Source of the DNA: Gordonia namibiensis NBRC 108229
Lineage (GTDB): Bacteria; Actinomycetota; Actinomycetes; Mycobacteriales; Mycobacteriaceae
NCBI RefSeq assembly: GCF_000298235.1
Contig: NZ_BAHE01000032.1
Location: 21,164 to 85,163 of the forward strand
Direction: 5' to 3'
Length of the DNA stretch: 64,000 bases
The position numbers and the translations under genes are program-made. Positions 18,095-26,250 of this stretch are shown here, one piece after another. Each line of letters begins with the position of its first letter. The first letter of the stretch is position 1. Below the pieces are notes generated by a model. It saw only the letters and a program-made list of their open reading frames with translations, searched no databases and was not told the DNA's origin.

Positions 18095-19049
18095 GCCCGT
18101 ACCGGATCAGGCATCCCGCCACGCACGCGGCCAGCGTCGTGCGCTGGACCCGCCGCGACAACTCGACCGCCGCCCGTAGATCGGCCGGCTTCGGTGCCGG
18201 CCCGGAACCCAGCGTCGGCCGTTGTTCGACGCCGTGCGGGTAGACGGTCCGACCCCCGAGTTGCACCCCCAGGGCGCCGGCGAACGCAGCTTCGACGACC
18301 CCGGCGTTCGGGCTCGGATGCGCGTGACTGTCACGACGCCAGGCCTCGGCGGCGCCGCGGGGCGACCCGGACACCAGGACGATCAACGCGCCCGCGAGTC
18401 GAGCCGGGACGATGTTGGCGATGTCGTCGAGACGCGCGGCCGCCCAGCCGAAATCGCGATAGCGCTCGTTGCGGTACCCGATCATCGCGTCGAGAGTGTT
18501 GACCGCGCGGTACCCGAGGATCCCGGGTACGCCGGCGACCGCTCCCCAGAACAACGGTCCGATGGTCGCGTCGGAGGTGTTCTCGGCGATCGACTCGAGT
18601 GCTGCCCGACAGATCCCCGCCTCGTCGAGTGACTTCGGGTCCCGGCCGCAGAGACTCGGGATCAGGGCTCGCGCCGCGTCGATGTCGTCGGACTCGAGGG
18701 CCTCGGCGACCGCATCTCCGACCCGGCACAGTGAGGTCCCGCCCAGCGCGATCCAGGTCGACGCGGCGGTCAGCGCCACCAGGGCCGGCGCCCGACGCCC
18801 GGCCGTCGCAACGACTCCCACGCCCACGACGCCGCCCGCGGCCACCGCGACCAGACCGGCTCCGGCGGCCCGCGAATCGCGGTACATGCGGCGTTCGAGC
18901 GCCGACGTCAGCCGACCGAACCCCGCGACCGGATGCCCCGTCGACGGGTCCCCCAGGGCCTCGTCGAGGAGGAAGCCGGCGACGAGTCCGGCTGCGGTCG
19001 ACAGAACTCGTCGTGCGGGTCGGTTTCGCTGCTCACGGGTCAGGGACAC
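18072..19049 (-). CDS. cobD: Adenosylcobinamide-phosphate synthase (CobD/CbiB)
   Basis: The protein has 325 residues from a GTG at 19049. CbiB-family features are LDEALGDPSTGHPVAGFGR at the N-terminus, ENTSDATIGPLFWGAVAG in the middle, YRAVNTLDAMIGYRNERY and HPSPNAGVVEAAFAGALGV near the C-terminus. Several hydrophobic segments indicate an integral membrane enzyme. It attaches (R)-1-amino-2-propanol or its phosphate to adenosylcobyric acid in cobalamin synthesis. It is the orthologue of Rv2236c by position. The start is 40 nt from the divergent spermidine-synthase-like gene. I found no cobalamin riboswitch nearby. Confidence 0.94.
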   Translation of the reverse strand: MSLTREQRNRPARRVLSTAAGLVAGFLLDEALGDPSTGHPVAGFGRLTSALERRMYRDSRAAGAGLVAVAAGGVVGVGVVATAGRRAPALVALTAASTWIALGGTSLCRVGDAVAEALESDDIDAARALIPSLCGRDPKSLDEAGICRAALESIAENTSDATIGPLFWGAVAGVPGILGYRAVNTLDAMIGYRNERYRDFGWAAARLDDIANIVPARLAGALIVLVSGSPRGAAEAWRRDSHAHPSPNAGVVEAAFAGALGVQLGGRTVYPHGVEQRPTLGSGPAPKPADLRAAVELSRRVQRTTLAACVAGCLIRYGLSRRSAG

Positions 19050-19089
19050 CGCGCGATGGTATCGACCGCGCTCGTGCCAGACTCGACCC

Positions 19090-19971
19090 GTGGCCAGGTC
19101 AACCGCGGAACCGACCCCGGGTCGGCACGTCATCGAGACCGGTGTCGCCGAACTCGCGCGCGACACCATCGCCGGCGGCTGGTTGCTGACCGTCAACGGC
19201 GCACACAGTTCGCACATCGATCCCGACGATCCGACCGTGCTCGACTTCGAGTACCTGCGCCAGATGGCCGCCGTCATCGCCGAACGCCACCCCACCTCGG
19301 ACCGGTTGCGCGTCCTCCATCTCGGCGGGGCGGCCTGCGCACTCGCCCGCTACCTCGACCACCGGTACCCCGACGCCCGGCAGGTGGCGGTCGAGGTCGA
19401 CGGCGAGCTGGCCCGCCTCGTACGTGAGTGGTTCGACCTGCCCCGCGCTCCCAGGCTGCGGATCCGGGTCGGCGATGCGCGGGAGGTCGTGACGTCGCTC
19501 CAGCCGGGGACGCGCGAGGTGGTCGTGCGCGACGCCTTCGCCGGCGACCGCACGCCCGCACATCTGACGACCCGTGAGTTCACCAACGCCGTGCGCGACG
19601 TGCTCGTGCCGGGCGGGCTGTATCTCGCCAATTGTGGTGACAGCCGGGATCTCGCGGGAGCCCGGGCCGAGGCCGCCACCGTCGCATCGGTCTTCGAGCA
19701 CCTCCTGCTCATCGCCGACGCCGCGATGTTCAAGGGTCGACGCACCGGCAACATCGTCATCGTCGGCAGCGAGGCCCCGCTCGACGCGTCGGCGACCCTC
19801 GTCCGCACCTTGCTCAGCGATCCCCTACCTGCGCAGATCCTCTCCGGAGCCAAGGCCCGCGACTTCGCACGCGGCCCGGGTCTCACGGACGCCGACGTCG
19901 CATCGCCAGCGGCCGTGATCGCCGCCGGTCGCGCGTCCGGTCGATGTACGAAGCCGCTCCCCAGTCGTTAG
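19090..19971 (+). CDS. Spermidine-synthase-like methyltransferase-fold protein
   Basis: The protein has 293 residues from the GTG at 19090. A Rossmann-like fold is seen in RVLHLGGAACALARYL (SAM or decarboxylated-SAM binding loop), VAVEVDGELARLV with the acidic residue ending strand 2, and RIRVGDAREVV. This is the layout of the spermidine synthase family as annotated in many mycobacteria. The key catalytic Asp region reads VVRDAFAGDRTPAHL. The protein lacks the N-terminal tetramerisation strand set of true SpeE, so polyamine synthase activity is uncertain. It ends 51 nt before the kinase gene. Confidence 0.78.
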   Translation: MARSTAEPTPGRHVIETGVAELARDTIAGGWLLTVNGAHSSHIDPDDPTVLDFEYLRQMAAVIAERHPTSDRLRVLHLGGAACALARYLDHRYPDARQVAVEVDGELARLVREWFDLPRAPRLRIRVGDAREVVTSLQPGTREVVVRDAFAGDRTPAHLTTREFTNAVRDVLVPGGLYLANCGDSRDLAGARAEAATVASVFEHLLLIADAAMFKGRRTGNIVIVGSEAPLDASATLVRTLLSDPLPAQILSGAKARDFARGPGLTDADVASPAAVIAAGRASGRCTKPLPSR

Positions 19972-20022
19972 GGTGGTTTCGACCGCCGGCCGAGATCTGA
20001 CGATCGTAGAACCGAGGATGAC

Positions 20023-22083
20023 GTGACCGATCCATCGTCGCGAGCGGGCACCACACTGGGCCCGTACCGCATCGACAGACTCCTCGGTCGCGGCGGCATG
20101 GGTGAGGTGTACGAGGCCTACGACACCGTCAAGGAACGACGCGTCGCCCTGAAGGTGCTTCCGCCACATCTGGTGCACGACAAGGACTTCCGCGAACGGT
20201 TCGAGCGCGAGTCGAAGACCGCGGCGAAACTGTCCGATCCGCATGTCATCCCGATCCACGACTGGGGCGAGAAGGACGGTGTCCTGTTCATCGACATGCG
20301 CCTCGTCGACGGTCAGGATCTGCGCAAGGTGCTCGGCTCCGGTCCCCTACCGCCGGATCGGGCGGTGCGCATCCTGGGCCAGGTCGCCGCAGCACTCGAC
20401 GCCGCGCACCGCGATGGCCTCGTCCACCGCGACATCAAACCCGACAACATCCTCGTCGACGCCGACGACTTCGCCTACCTCGTGGACTTCGGTATCGCGC
20501 AGGGCACCACCGACAGTCGGCTGACCCAGGTGGGAACCGCGCTCGGCACGCTGGCCTACATGGCGCCGGAGCGGTTCGGCGACGAGCCGGCCGGCCCGGG
20601 TTCGGACAACTACGCCCTCGCCTGCGTGCTCTACGAATGCGTCACCGGCCAGACCCCGTTCCCGGCGAAGACCGATCAGGGCCTGATGACCGCGCACATC
20701 ACCAAACCGCCTCCGCAGACGGGCGGCCCGCTCGACCCGGTGATCGCCCGCGGTCTCGCCAAGGACCCGGCGCAGCGCTTCCCGAGCGCGCGCGAACTCA
20801 TCCACGCGGCCTCCGACGCACTGTCTGGCCGATCGTCGACCCCTGCAACCCGACCGCAGACACCTCCCGCCGAGCAGGCACCGCCGACGGTCGTGCCCCA
20901 GCCAATCTCGCCCGCGGGCCTGACCCCGCCGCCCCGCACTCCTCGCCCGCCGCAGTCCCCACCGCCGTCCCAACCCCCGGGTGCCCACCCGACGCCGGGT
21001 GGCTCCATGGCATCCGATCCGACGATGGTCCGCGGTCTGAGTTCCGGCCCGAATGTCCACGGGCAGCAGCATTCTCCCGGCTCCGTCGGTGGATACGGTC
21101 CTCCCCCGGGAACTTCCGGGCCGCAAGGATTCTCGCGCCCTTCGGGTCCGCAGCCCTATTCCGGACCGCCCCACTCCGGGCCGCAGTCCTATTCGGGGCC
21201 GCAGTCTTACTCTGGGCCGCAGTCGTATTCGGGGCCGCAGTCGTATTCGGGGCCGCAGCGGTATTCGGGACCCCAAGCGTTCTCCGGCCCCAACCAGTGG
21301 GGCGGCTCTCCGACCCCGCCCCGGAAATCGAACACCGGCCGCAACATCGCGATCGCGATCGCCGTGGGCGTGGTGGTGATCGCCCTCGCAGTCACCGGCC
21401 TCGTCGTCGCACTGTCGAACGGCGGGGATGATCCGCCGGACCCCGACACGTCGAACCAGGCGATGCCCGCGGGCACCGTCGCTTGTGACTACCCGGCGCG
21501 CACGGTCGTCGGCGGCATCACCCAACCCCCGCCGGCGTCGACCCAGCCGAACACCGGCACCGTCGAAGCGCAGATCCCGATCGCCGCGCAGGGCACCATC
21601 ACGATGACACTCAACCGGGCCGAGGCCCCATGCAACGTCGGCGCGATGGTCTCGCTGATCAAGTCCGGGTTCTACGACGGCAGCAAGTGCCACCGGGCGT
21701 CGGCGAAGTACTTGATCTGCGGCTCGTCGGGCGGCAAGGAGGGCACCAACCCCGGCTGGACCAGCCCCGACGAACTGCCCCAGGATCTTCCGTCGGCCGG
21801 CACCGACAACAACGGCATCCCGCAGGTCACCTACCCGCGCGGCACCGTCGGCATCCTCGACCTCCCCGATGACGAAGGCGCCACCGGCTCGACGACGTTC
21901 TTCATGCTCGCCGACGACACCGACCTCCCGCTGACCTACTCCATCGTCGGCACCATGGACCCGTCCGGACTCGCCGTCCTGGACAAGATCGTCGCGGGCG
22001 GATTCACCCCCGCCAAGCCCGGAGCCCAGTCGGGACCGCCAAACCAGAACCTTCTGATCCAGAAGGCCACGGTCGGCGAGTAG
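20023..22083 (+). CDS. Membrane Ser/Thr protein kinase with extracytoplasmic cyclophilin-like domain
   Basis: This 686-residue protein has four parts. Residues 14-265 are a Hanks-type kinase: glycine loop GRGGMGEVYEAY, Lys44 in VALKV, HRDIKPDN with catalytic Asp138, DFG in LVDFGIA, and YMAPE. Residues 265-435 are a proline-rich linker with six SGPQxY/F hexapeptide repeats. Residues 440-465 are one membrane helix. Residues 475-686 form a secreted cyclophilin-like peptidyl-prolyl isomerase domain, with CHR equivalent to the FHR of cyclophilin A and GTVGILDLPD, TFFMLADD and YSIVGTMDPSG motifs. The catalytic Arg is kept, but the Phe-Met-Ile-Gln stretch is Tyr-Leu-Ile-Cys, so binding rather than isomerase activity is possible. 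Actinobacterial kinases usually carry PASTA, beta-propeller or PknH-type sensors there. Confidence 0.93.
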   Translation: MTDPSSRAGTTLGPYRIDRLLGRGGMGEVYEAYDTVKERRVALKVLPPHLVHDKDFRERFERESKTAAKLSDPHVIPIHDWGEKDGVLFIDMRLVDGQDLRKVLGSGPLPPDRAVRILGQVAAALDAAHRDGLVHRDIKPDNILVDADDFAYLVDFGIAQGTTDSRLTQVGTALGTLAYMAPERFGDEPAGPGSDNYALACVLYECVTGQTPFPAKTDQGLMTAHITKPPPQTGGPLDPVIARGLAKDPAQRFPSARELIHAASDALSGRSSTPATRPQTPPAEQAPPTVVPQPISPAGLTPPPRTPRPPQSPPPSQPPGAHPTPGGSMASDPTMVRGLSSGPNVHGQQHSPGSVGGYGPPPGTSGPQGFSRPSGPQPYSGPPHSGPQSYSGPQSYSGPQSYSGPQSYSGPQRYSGPQAFSGPNQWGGSPTPPRKSNTGRNIAIAIAVGVVVIALAVTGLVVALSNGGDDPPDPDTSNQAMPAGTVACDYPARTVVGGITQPPPASTQPNTGTVEAQIPIAAQGTITMTLNRAEAPCNVGAMVSLIKSGFYDGSKCHRASAKYLICGSSGGKEGTNPGWTSPDELPQDLPSAGTDNNGIPQVTYPRGTVGILDLPDDEGATGSTTFFMLADDTDLPLTYSIVGTMDPSGLAVLDKIVAGGFTPAKPGAQSGPPNQNLLIQKATVGE
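21175..21282 (+). repeat. Six 18-nt tandem repeats encoding SGPQ(S/R/A)(Y/F)
   Basis: Six in-frame hexapeptide units (SGPQSY four times, SGPQRY, SGPQAF) lie in the juxtamembrane linker of the kinase. Degenerate SGP units flank them. Such a tract can change length by slippage. Tyr and Ser residues inside it could be phosphorylated. Confidence 0.9.
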
Positions 22084-22092
22084 CACCCCCTG

Positions 22093-22186
22093 GCTGCCTG
22101 AGGTGCGAGGAGCGCAAGCGACGAGCCACCACCTCGCTGCCTGGGGTGCGAGGAGCGCAAGCGACGAGCCTCGAAGGCCTGGTGAG
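22093..22186 (+). repeat. Dispersed intergenic repeat, copies 2 (short) and 3
   Basis: A shortened copy (22093-22129) and a full copy (22136-22186) of the repeat at 8918-8968 lie head to tail, starting 10 nt after the kinase stop codon. The core GAGGAGCGCAAGCGACGAGC is identical in both. The next gene converges on them. Confidence 0.85.
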
Positions 22187-22217
22187 TCGACCGCAATTCT
22201 CCGCATCGACCGAAAAA

Positions 22218-22278
22218 TTCGTCCCCCTCAGGGCCATCCGAGGGCAATATGCCCTCGAATCACCGTGAGGGGGACGAA
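22218..22278. terminator. Nested palindrome between convergent genes
   Basis: Outer arms TTCGTCCCCCTCA (22218-22230) and TGAGGGGGACGAA (22266-22278) are exact reverse complements. Inside them GAGGGCA and TGCCCTC (22240-22256) form a second 7-bp hairpin with a 3-nt loop. AAAA before and AAATTT after give T-rich exits on both strands, so a bidirectional terminator is likely. Confidence 0.65.
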
Positions 22279-22322
22279 ATTTCGCAGCACTCGGCGGTAT
22301 AGCCGGTCGAGGTGCGAACCGC

Positions 22323-23147
22323 TCAGATCACGTAGTTCATCCGATCAAGGATCGCGTTCCCCAGCGCGGCGTCGCCGTCGATCTCCACCGCATTCGGGTC
22401 GGCGTCGCGACGCCCACCCGCGCAGCGGGCGAGGTTGGCGGCGTCGATCCGGAGCCGCACATCGGCCGACGCGTCGCCGTCGTCGAATTCCTCGACCAGC
22501 GACGCGCGGTCGCCAACAAGAATCCGAGCCGTTCGCGCCGACAGACCGGTGATGTCGAAGAGCACCTTGCTGCCTTTGGGCGCGTCGGCGCGCTTGCCGA
22601 CCACGAACGGCAGTGAGGCGCTGATCTCATCGAGCGCCAACGACGCTGGGACGGGGTTGGTGACGGCGGAACCGTCGGTGCCGTCGCGCAGGTCGATCTC
22701 GTGCATCCAGCAGTCGAAGACGCGGATGCGCATGAAGCGTCCGTAGGTGTCGGCGCCCGCCGGCGTCATCGACGGGGCGTCGAACTGCTCCTGCGTCATC
22801 GCCTTCAGAGCCTTGGTGCGAACCGTGACGACTTCGTCGAGTGCGGCGAGGACCTCGGCGCGCGGCGTCGGGCGATAGTGGTCGACCCACTTCTCGTTGA
22901 GCTCGCCGATCGGGTTGCGCACGTGGTCGAGTGCGCTGACCGTGCGGGTGGCCTCCACATCACGGCCGTCGAGCATGCTCTCGGTGCCGATGATGTGCGC
23001 GACGATGTCGGCGTTGGTCCATCCGGGCAGTACCGAAGCCGCCGACCACTGCTCGTCGGTGAGGCCGGCTGCGACGTCGGCGATCGCGGCCCACTGGGCG
23101 ATCAGGCCTTCGGTGACCTCGGCGAGCGGCAGGATGGTCGTCGGCAT
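22323..23147 (-). CDS. Maleylpyruvate isomerase-like / TIGR03083-type DinB-fold protein
   Basis: The protein has 274 residues from the ATG at 23147, with AAGGAGC upstream. The N-terminal four-helix DinB-like part has WSAASVLPGWTNADIVAHIIGTESM, which carries the conserved LPGW and the His of the metal site; DCWMHEIDLRD supplies the second histidine group. The C-terminal 80 residues resemble the SCP-2-like domain found in mycothiol-dependent maleylpyruvate isomerases. Such proteins use mycothiol in isomerisation or detoxification reactions; the substrate is unknown here. The divergent WYL regulator suggests specific control. Confidence 0.83.
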   Translation of the reverse strand: MPTTILPLAEVTEGLIAQWAAIADVAAGLTDEQWSAASVLPGWTNADIVAHIIGTESMLDGRDVEATRTVSALDHVRNPIGELNEKWVDHYRPTPRAEVLAALDEVVTVRTKALKAMTQEQFDAPSMTPAGADTYGRFMRIRVFDCWMHEIDLRDGTDGSAVTNPVPASLALDEISASLPFVVGKRADAPKGSKVLFDITGLSARTARILVGDRASLVEEFDDGDASADVRLRIDAANLARCAGGRRDADPNAVEIDGDAALGNAILDRMNYVI

Positions 23148-23266
23148 GTGATGCTCCTTGCGTCGTGCGCCCGGCGAGACCCGGACCGCACCAACCCTAT
23201 CGGGGTCGGTGTGCACCGCGAGCGCATTGACGCACAGTGACGATCCGCGCCCAAATCGCCGAACAA

Positions 23267-23281
23267 GGACAGAACCTGTCC
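23267..23281. promoter_or_regulatory. Inverted repeat, candidate operator of the WYL regulator
   Basis: GGACAG (23267-23272) and CTGTCC (23276-23281) form an exact 6-bp inverted repeat with a 3-nt spacer. It lies 23 nt upstream of the WYL regulator ATG and between the two divergent genes, a position suited to autoregulation plus control of the neighbour. Confidence 0.5.
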
Positions 23282-23304
23282 GCATTCTGCGGCATGATGT
23301 CTGC

Positions 23305-24288
23305 ATGTTGGAAACCTCGGCCCGACTGCTCGCCCTGTTATCGCTGTTGCAGACGCGTCGGGAATGGTCGGGCAAGGAGCTCGCGGAGCGCCTCGACATC
23401 ACGACCCGCACCGTGCGACGCGACATCGACAAGCTCCGCGAGCTCGGTTACCCCGTCGACGCGAATGTCGGTGCGCGCGGTGGGTATCGGCTCGGCGCCG
23501 GCGCGGAGATGCCGCCCCTGCTCCTCGACGATCAGGAGGTTCTCGCCGTGGCGCTAGGGCTCGACGCGGTGACGACGGGCGCGGTCGCCGACATGGCCGA
23601 GGCCTCGGCCGGGGCGCTCGCGAAACTGCGTCAGGTCATGCCGTCCCGACTCCAGCACCGTCTCGACGCGCTGCGGATCGAGGCCATCCCACGGGAGGCG
23701 CCGACGAGTGCGGTCCCGGCCGAACGCCTCACCGACATCGCCACGGCCTGCCATCGCAACGAACGCCTGCGATTCGACTACCGGCGCAACGACGGCGAGC
23801 AGAGCCGACGCGAGGTCGAGCCGTTCCGTCTCGTGCGCAACGGAAACCGCTGGTATCTCGTCGGCTTCGACCTTGCCCGCGACGACTGGCGCTCCTTCCG
23901 CGTCGACCGCATGGAACCGAAGATCCCCACCGGTCCCCGGTTCACCCCGCGCGAACCCCCCGAGGGTGGCGCGGCGGCCTTCGTCGCCCGCGGGCTCGGC
24001 GCACTGCAACAGCAGGCAATCGCGCGGATCCGCATCCACCTGCCCCTCGACGAGGTCGCGCCGATGATCCACCACTATTGGGGCGCCCTGGAATCCGGCG
24101 ACGAGAACAGCTGCGAGGTGACCGTCTACAGCACCTCGCTGACCTCGATCGCACGTTGGATGCACGCCTTCGACGCCGACTTCACCGTCATCGAACCCGA
24201 CGAACTACGCGTCGAACTGGGCGCCGTCGCGGAGTATCACGACCAGGTCGCCGAACGTTATCGACGCGCGATGTCCGCTCGTCTTTGA
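23305..24288 (+). CDS. WYL-domain transcriptional regulator (YafY family)
   Basis: The protein has 327 residues from the ATG giving MLETSARLLALLSLLQ. The winged helix (residues 10-65) contains WSGKELAERLDITTRTVRRDIDKLRELGYPV, the DeoR-type HTH_11 pattern. A central WYL domain follows, with the variant RWYLVGFDLARDDWRSFRVDRM (about residues 190-215), and then a WCX C-terminal extension ending in DQVAERYRR. WYL domains bind ligands or nucleic acid in many stress regulators. The gene is divergent from the maleylpyruvate isomerase-like gene across 157 nt. Confidence 0.92.
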   Translation: MLETSARLLALLSLLQTRREWSGKELAERLDITTRTVRRDIDKLRELGYPVDANVGARGGYRLGAGAEMPPLLLDDQEVLAVALGLDAVTTGAVADMAEASAGALAKLRQVMPSRLQHRLDALRIEAIPREAPTSAVPAERLTDIATACHRNERLRFDYRRNDGEQSRREVEPFRLVRNGNRWYLVGFDLARDDWRSFRVDRMEPKIPTGPRFTPREPPEGGAAAFVARGLGALQQQAIARIRIHLPLDEVAPMIHHYWGALESGDENSCEVTVYSTSLTSIARWMHAFDADFTVIEPDELRVELGAVAEYHDQVAERYRRAMSARL

Positions 24289-24329
24289 CCCGCTGACCTG
24301 CAATTCCGGCCGGACCGTCGAATATTCTC

Positions 24330-24335
24330 TACGGT
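24330..24335 (+). promoter_or_regulatory. Candidate -10 element for the NmrA-type SDR gene
   Basis: TACGGT ends 7 nt before the ATG at 24343. An alternative TATTCT lies at 24323-24328. A weak GAAGG between the hexamer and ATG could serve as a ribosome site, so the message may or may not be leaderless. Confidence 0.3.
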
Positions 24336-24342
24336 CGAAGGC

Positions 24343-25419
24343 ATGAGGCTACTCATCACGGGGGCGACCGGGTATGTGGGTTCCCGGCTCGTATGCGCAT
24401 TGCTGAGGCAGGGTCACGAGGTCGTGGTCACGTCCAGAGACACCCGCAAGCTGGACCGGTTCGGCTGGTCGTCGGACGTCACCAAGGTGGCCATGGACGC
24501 CGACGACCCGATCTCGGTCAAGAAGGCCATATCCGACGCCGGGCGCGTCGACGCGATCTACTACCTGGTCCACGCGATCGGGCAGGCGGACTTCGCGAAC
24601 GGCGATCGCGACGCGGCACGCAACGTCGCCGAGGCCGCGCGCGATGCCGGCGTCGGCCGGATCATCTACCTCGGCGGCTTCGTGCCGGCCGACGACAAAC
24701 TCTCGTCGCATCTGCAGAGCCGCGCCGACGTCGCCGAGGGGCTCGTCGTCGAGGACGGTCCGGAACTCGTGTGGTTGCGCGCGGCGGTGATCATCGGCGC
24801 CGGATCGACGTCGTTCGAGATCATCCGCTACATGGCCGACCGCCTGCCGGTGATCCCCGAACCCGACTGGATCACCAACGAGATGGACCCGATCTCCATC
24901 CGCGACGCCATCCACTACCTTGTCGCCGCGTGTGAGTCATCGCTTCCGCCAGGCGAATACGACATCTCCGGACCCGACCACGCGCGCTACATCTCGATCC
25001 TGCACGAGTACATCTCCGCGGTTCGCTTCCCACGGTTGCGGCTCCCGGTCTTCGGTGTGAGCACCCGTCTCGCCGGCCGCCTCGGCGGCATGTTCGTGCC
25101 GGTCCCGGCGTCGCTCACCGAGGAACTCGTGACGTCGTTGAACCATTCGATGACGGCGTCGGAGCACAGCATCCGCGAGCTGGTGCCGCCACCCGAAGGC
25201 GGCCTGACGCCGATGCGCGACGCCGTGCGCGCGTCCGTGGAATCCCCGTATCCCCGGTCCGTCTGCGATCTGCACGACCTGCACCATCTCGCCGACACCG
25301 ATCCCGCGTGGGCCGGCGGCGACTGGTTGCGCGTCAAACGCCGCGCCGTCGGGACGATCGGTGGCACGCTGCGGATGTCGGCGAAGATCGCCGGAGCTCT
25401 GCTGCCGACCCGTTCCTGA
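24343..25419 (+). CDS. NAD(P)H-binding atypical SDR (NmrA-like)
   Basis: This 358-residue protein begins MRLLITGATGYVGSRL, the GxxGxxG dinucleotide-binding motif of extended or atypical SDRs. The sequence DAIYYLVHAIGQADF and the downstream GVGRIIYLGGF match the subfamily of NAD(P)H-binding proteins often annotated NmrA or DUF2867-linked. There is no clear catalytic YxxxK, so it may be a sensor or a non-classical oxidoreductase. The C-terminal 100 residues are specific to actinobacteria. The CPBP gene follows 46 nt downstream. Confidence 0.83.
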   Translation: MRLLITGATGYVGSRLVCALLRQGHEVVVTSRDTRKLDRFGWSSDVTKVAMDADDPISVKKAISDAGRVDAIYYLVHAIGQADFANGDRDAARNVAEAARDAGVGRIIYLGGFVPADDKLSSHLQSRADVAEGLVVEDGPELVWLRAAVIIGAGSTSFEIIRYMADRLPVIPEPDWITNEMDPISIRDAIHYLVAACESSLPPGEYDISGPDHARYISILHEYISAVRFPRLRLPVFGVSTRLAGRLGGMFVPVPASLTEELVTSLNHSMTASEHSIRELVPPPEGGLTPMRDAVRASVESPYPRSVCDLHDLHHLADTDPAWAGGDWLRVKRRAVGTIGGTLRMSAKIAGALLPTRS

Positions 25420-25465
25420 CCGACCTGTGTCCGCTGACGACCGACCTAGGTGGTGACGACTGCTG

Positions 25466-26167
25466 GTGACTGCACTGGCTCGCGACCTCTACAACTCGAT
25501 AGCGCTGGATCGTGATCCCGATCCGGGTTCCCACTACGTCCGACGCCGCTGGCTGGTCGGTGTCTTCCTCGTCATCGGGGCCGTCATGCTCGGCATCTCG
25601 CTGCGCGTGGAGCCCGGCGACACCGCCTTCTACCCGCTGACGGTCGGCATGGCCGTGGTGTGGATAGTCGGCGCCTTCGTCTCCGGTCCGCTGCGGCTCG
25701 GTGCCTACAGCCCGGTCGCGTCGCGTCCCCCGGACCGTCTCGGGGCCATCGGCCTGGGCACCGTCGTCGGTCTCGCGGTCGGTGCGGCATTCGTCGTCGG
25801 TGGTCTGATCGCGCGGATGATCCCCGGCGTCAGCGACCTGGCGAACCAGGTGCTCGCCTTCGCCGACTACGGCAGCCTCGCCATCGTCACCGTCATCACC
25901 GTGGTCAACGGTCTCGCCGAGGAGCTGTTCTTCCGCGGGTCGGTCTACTCGGCGGCCCGCCCCCACAATCCGGTCCTGGTGTCGACGGTGATCTACGTGC
26001 TGGTCACCATGGCCAGCGGCAACGTGATGCTCGGCTTCGCCGGCGCCGTCCTGGGCACCGTCTGCGCGATCCTCCGACGCAGCACCGCCGGGGTCCTCGC
26101 GCCCGCGATCACCCACGTCATCTGGGGCGCGATCATGGTGCTCGCGCTCCCGCCGATCTTCGCCTGA
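25466..26167 (+). CDS. CPBP family intramembrane glutamic protease
   Basis: This 233-residue protein starts at a GTG. Six or seven hydrophobic segments are visible from residue 35 onward. The family motif EELFFRGSVY (about residue 152) carries the paired Glu and the Arg, and THVIWG near residue 222 supplies the conserved His. CPBP (Abi/CAAX) proteases cleave in the membrane; bacterial members have roles in bacteriocin self-immunity or unknown processing. No bacteriocin gene is seen nearby. A very long palindrome begins 5 nt after the stop. Confidence 0.88.
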   Translation: MTALARDLYNSIALDRDPDPGSHYVRRRWLVGVFLVIGAVMLGISLRVEPGDTAFYPLTVGMAVVWIVGAFVSGPLRLGAYSPVASRPPDRLGAIGLGTVVGLAVGAAFVVGGLIARMIPGVSDLANQVLAFADYGSLAIVTVITVVNGLAEELFFRGSVYSAARPHNPVLVSTVIYVLVTMASGNVMLGFAGAVLGTVCAILRRSTAGVLAPAITHVIWGAIMVLALPPIFA

Positions 26168-26171
26168 GTCG

Positions 26172-26245
26172 CCGACCGGCGAACCTCATCTCGACCTGCA
26201 GACGTCGACCGAAGTCTGCAGGTCGAAGTGAGGTTCGCCGGTCGG
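26172..26245. terminator. 74-nt near-perfect palindrome after the CPBP gene
   Basis: The outer arms (26172-26188 and 26229-26245) are exact 17-bp reverse complements ending in CCGGCGAACCTCA and its complement. They continue inward as CGACCTGCAGA and TCTGCAGGTCG around a 12-nt loop, giving a stem of about 31 bp with two mismatches. There is no T-tract. Confidence 0.7.
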
Positions 26246-26250
26246 ATCGT

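Noticed and set aside
18072..19049. Cobalamin riboswitch near cobD or cobC
   Set aside because: No B12-box-like conserved sequence or long leader; cobC appears leaderless and cobD has a 40-nt divergent gap.
21175..21282. Short tandem repeat as possible minisatellite outside genes
   Set aside because: It is in frame within the kinase linker and encodes regular SGPQxY units, so it is part of the protein.
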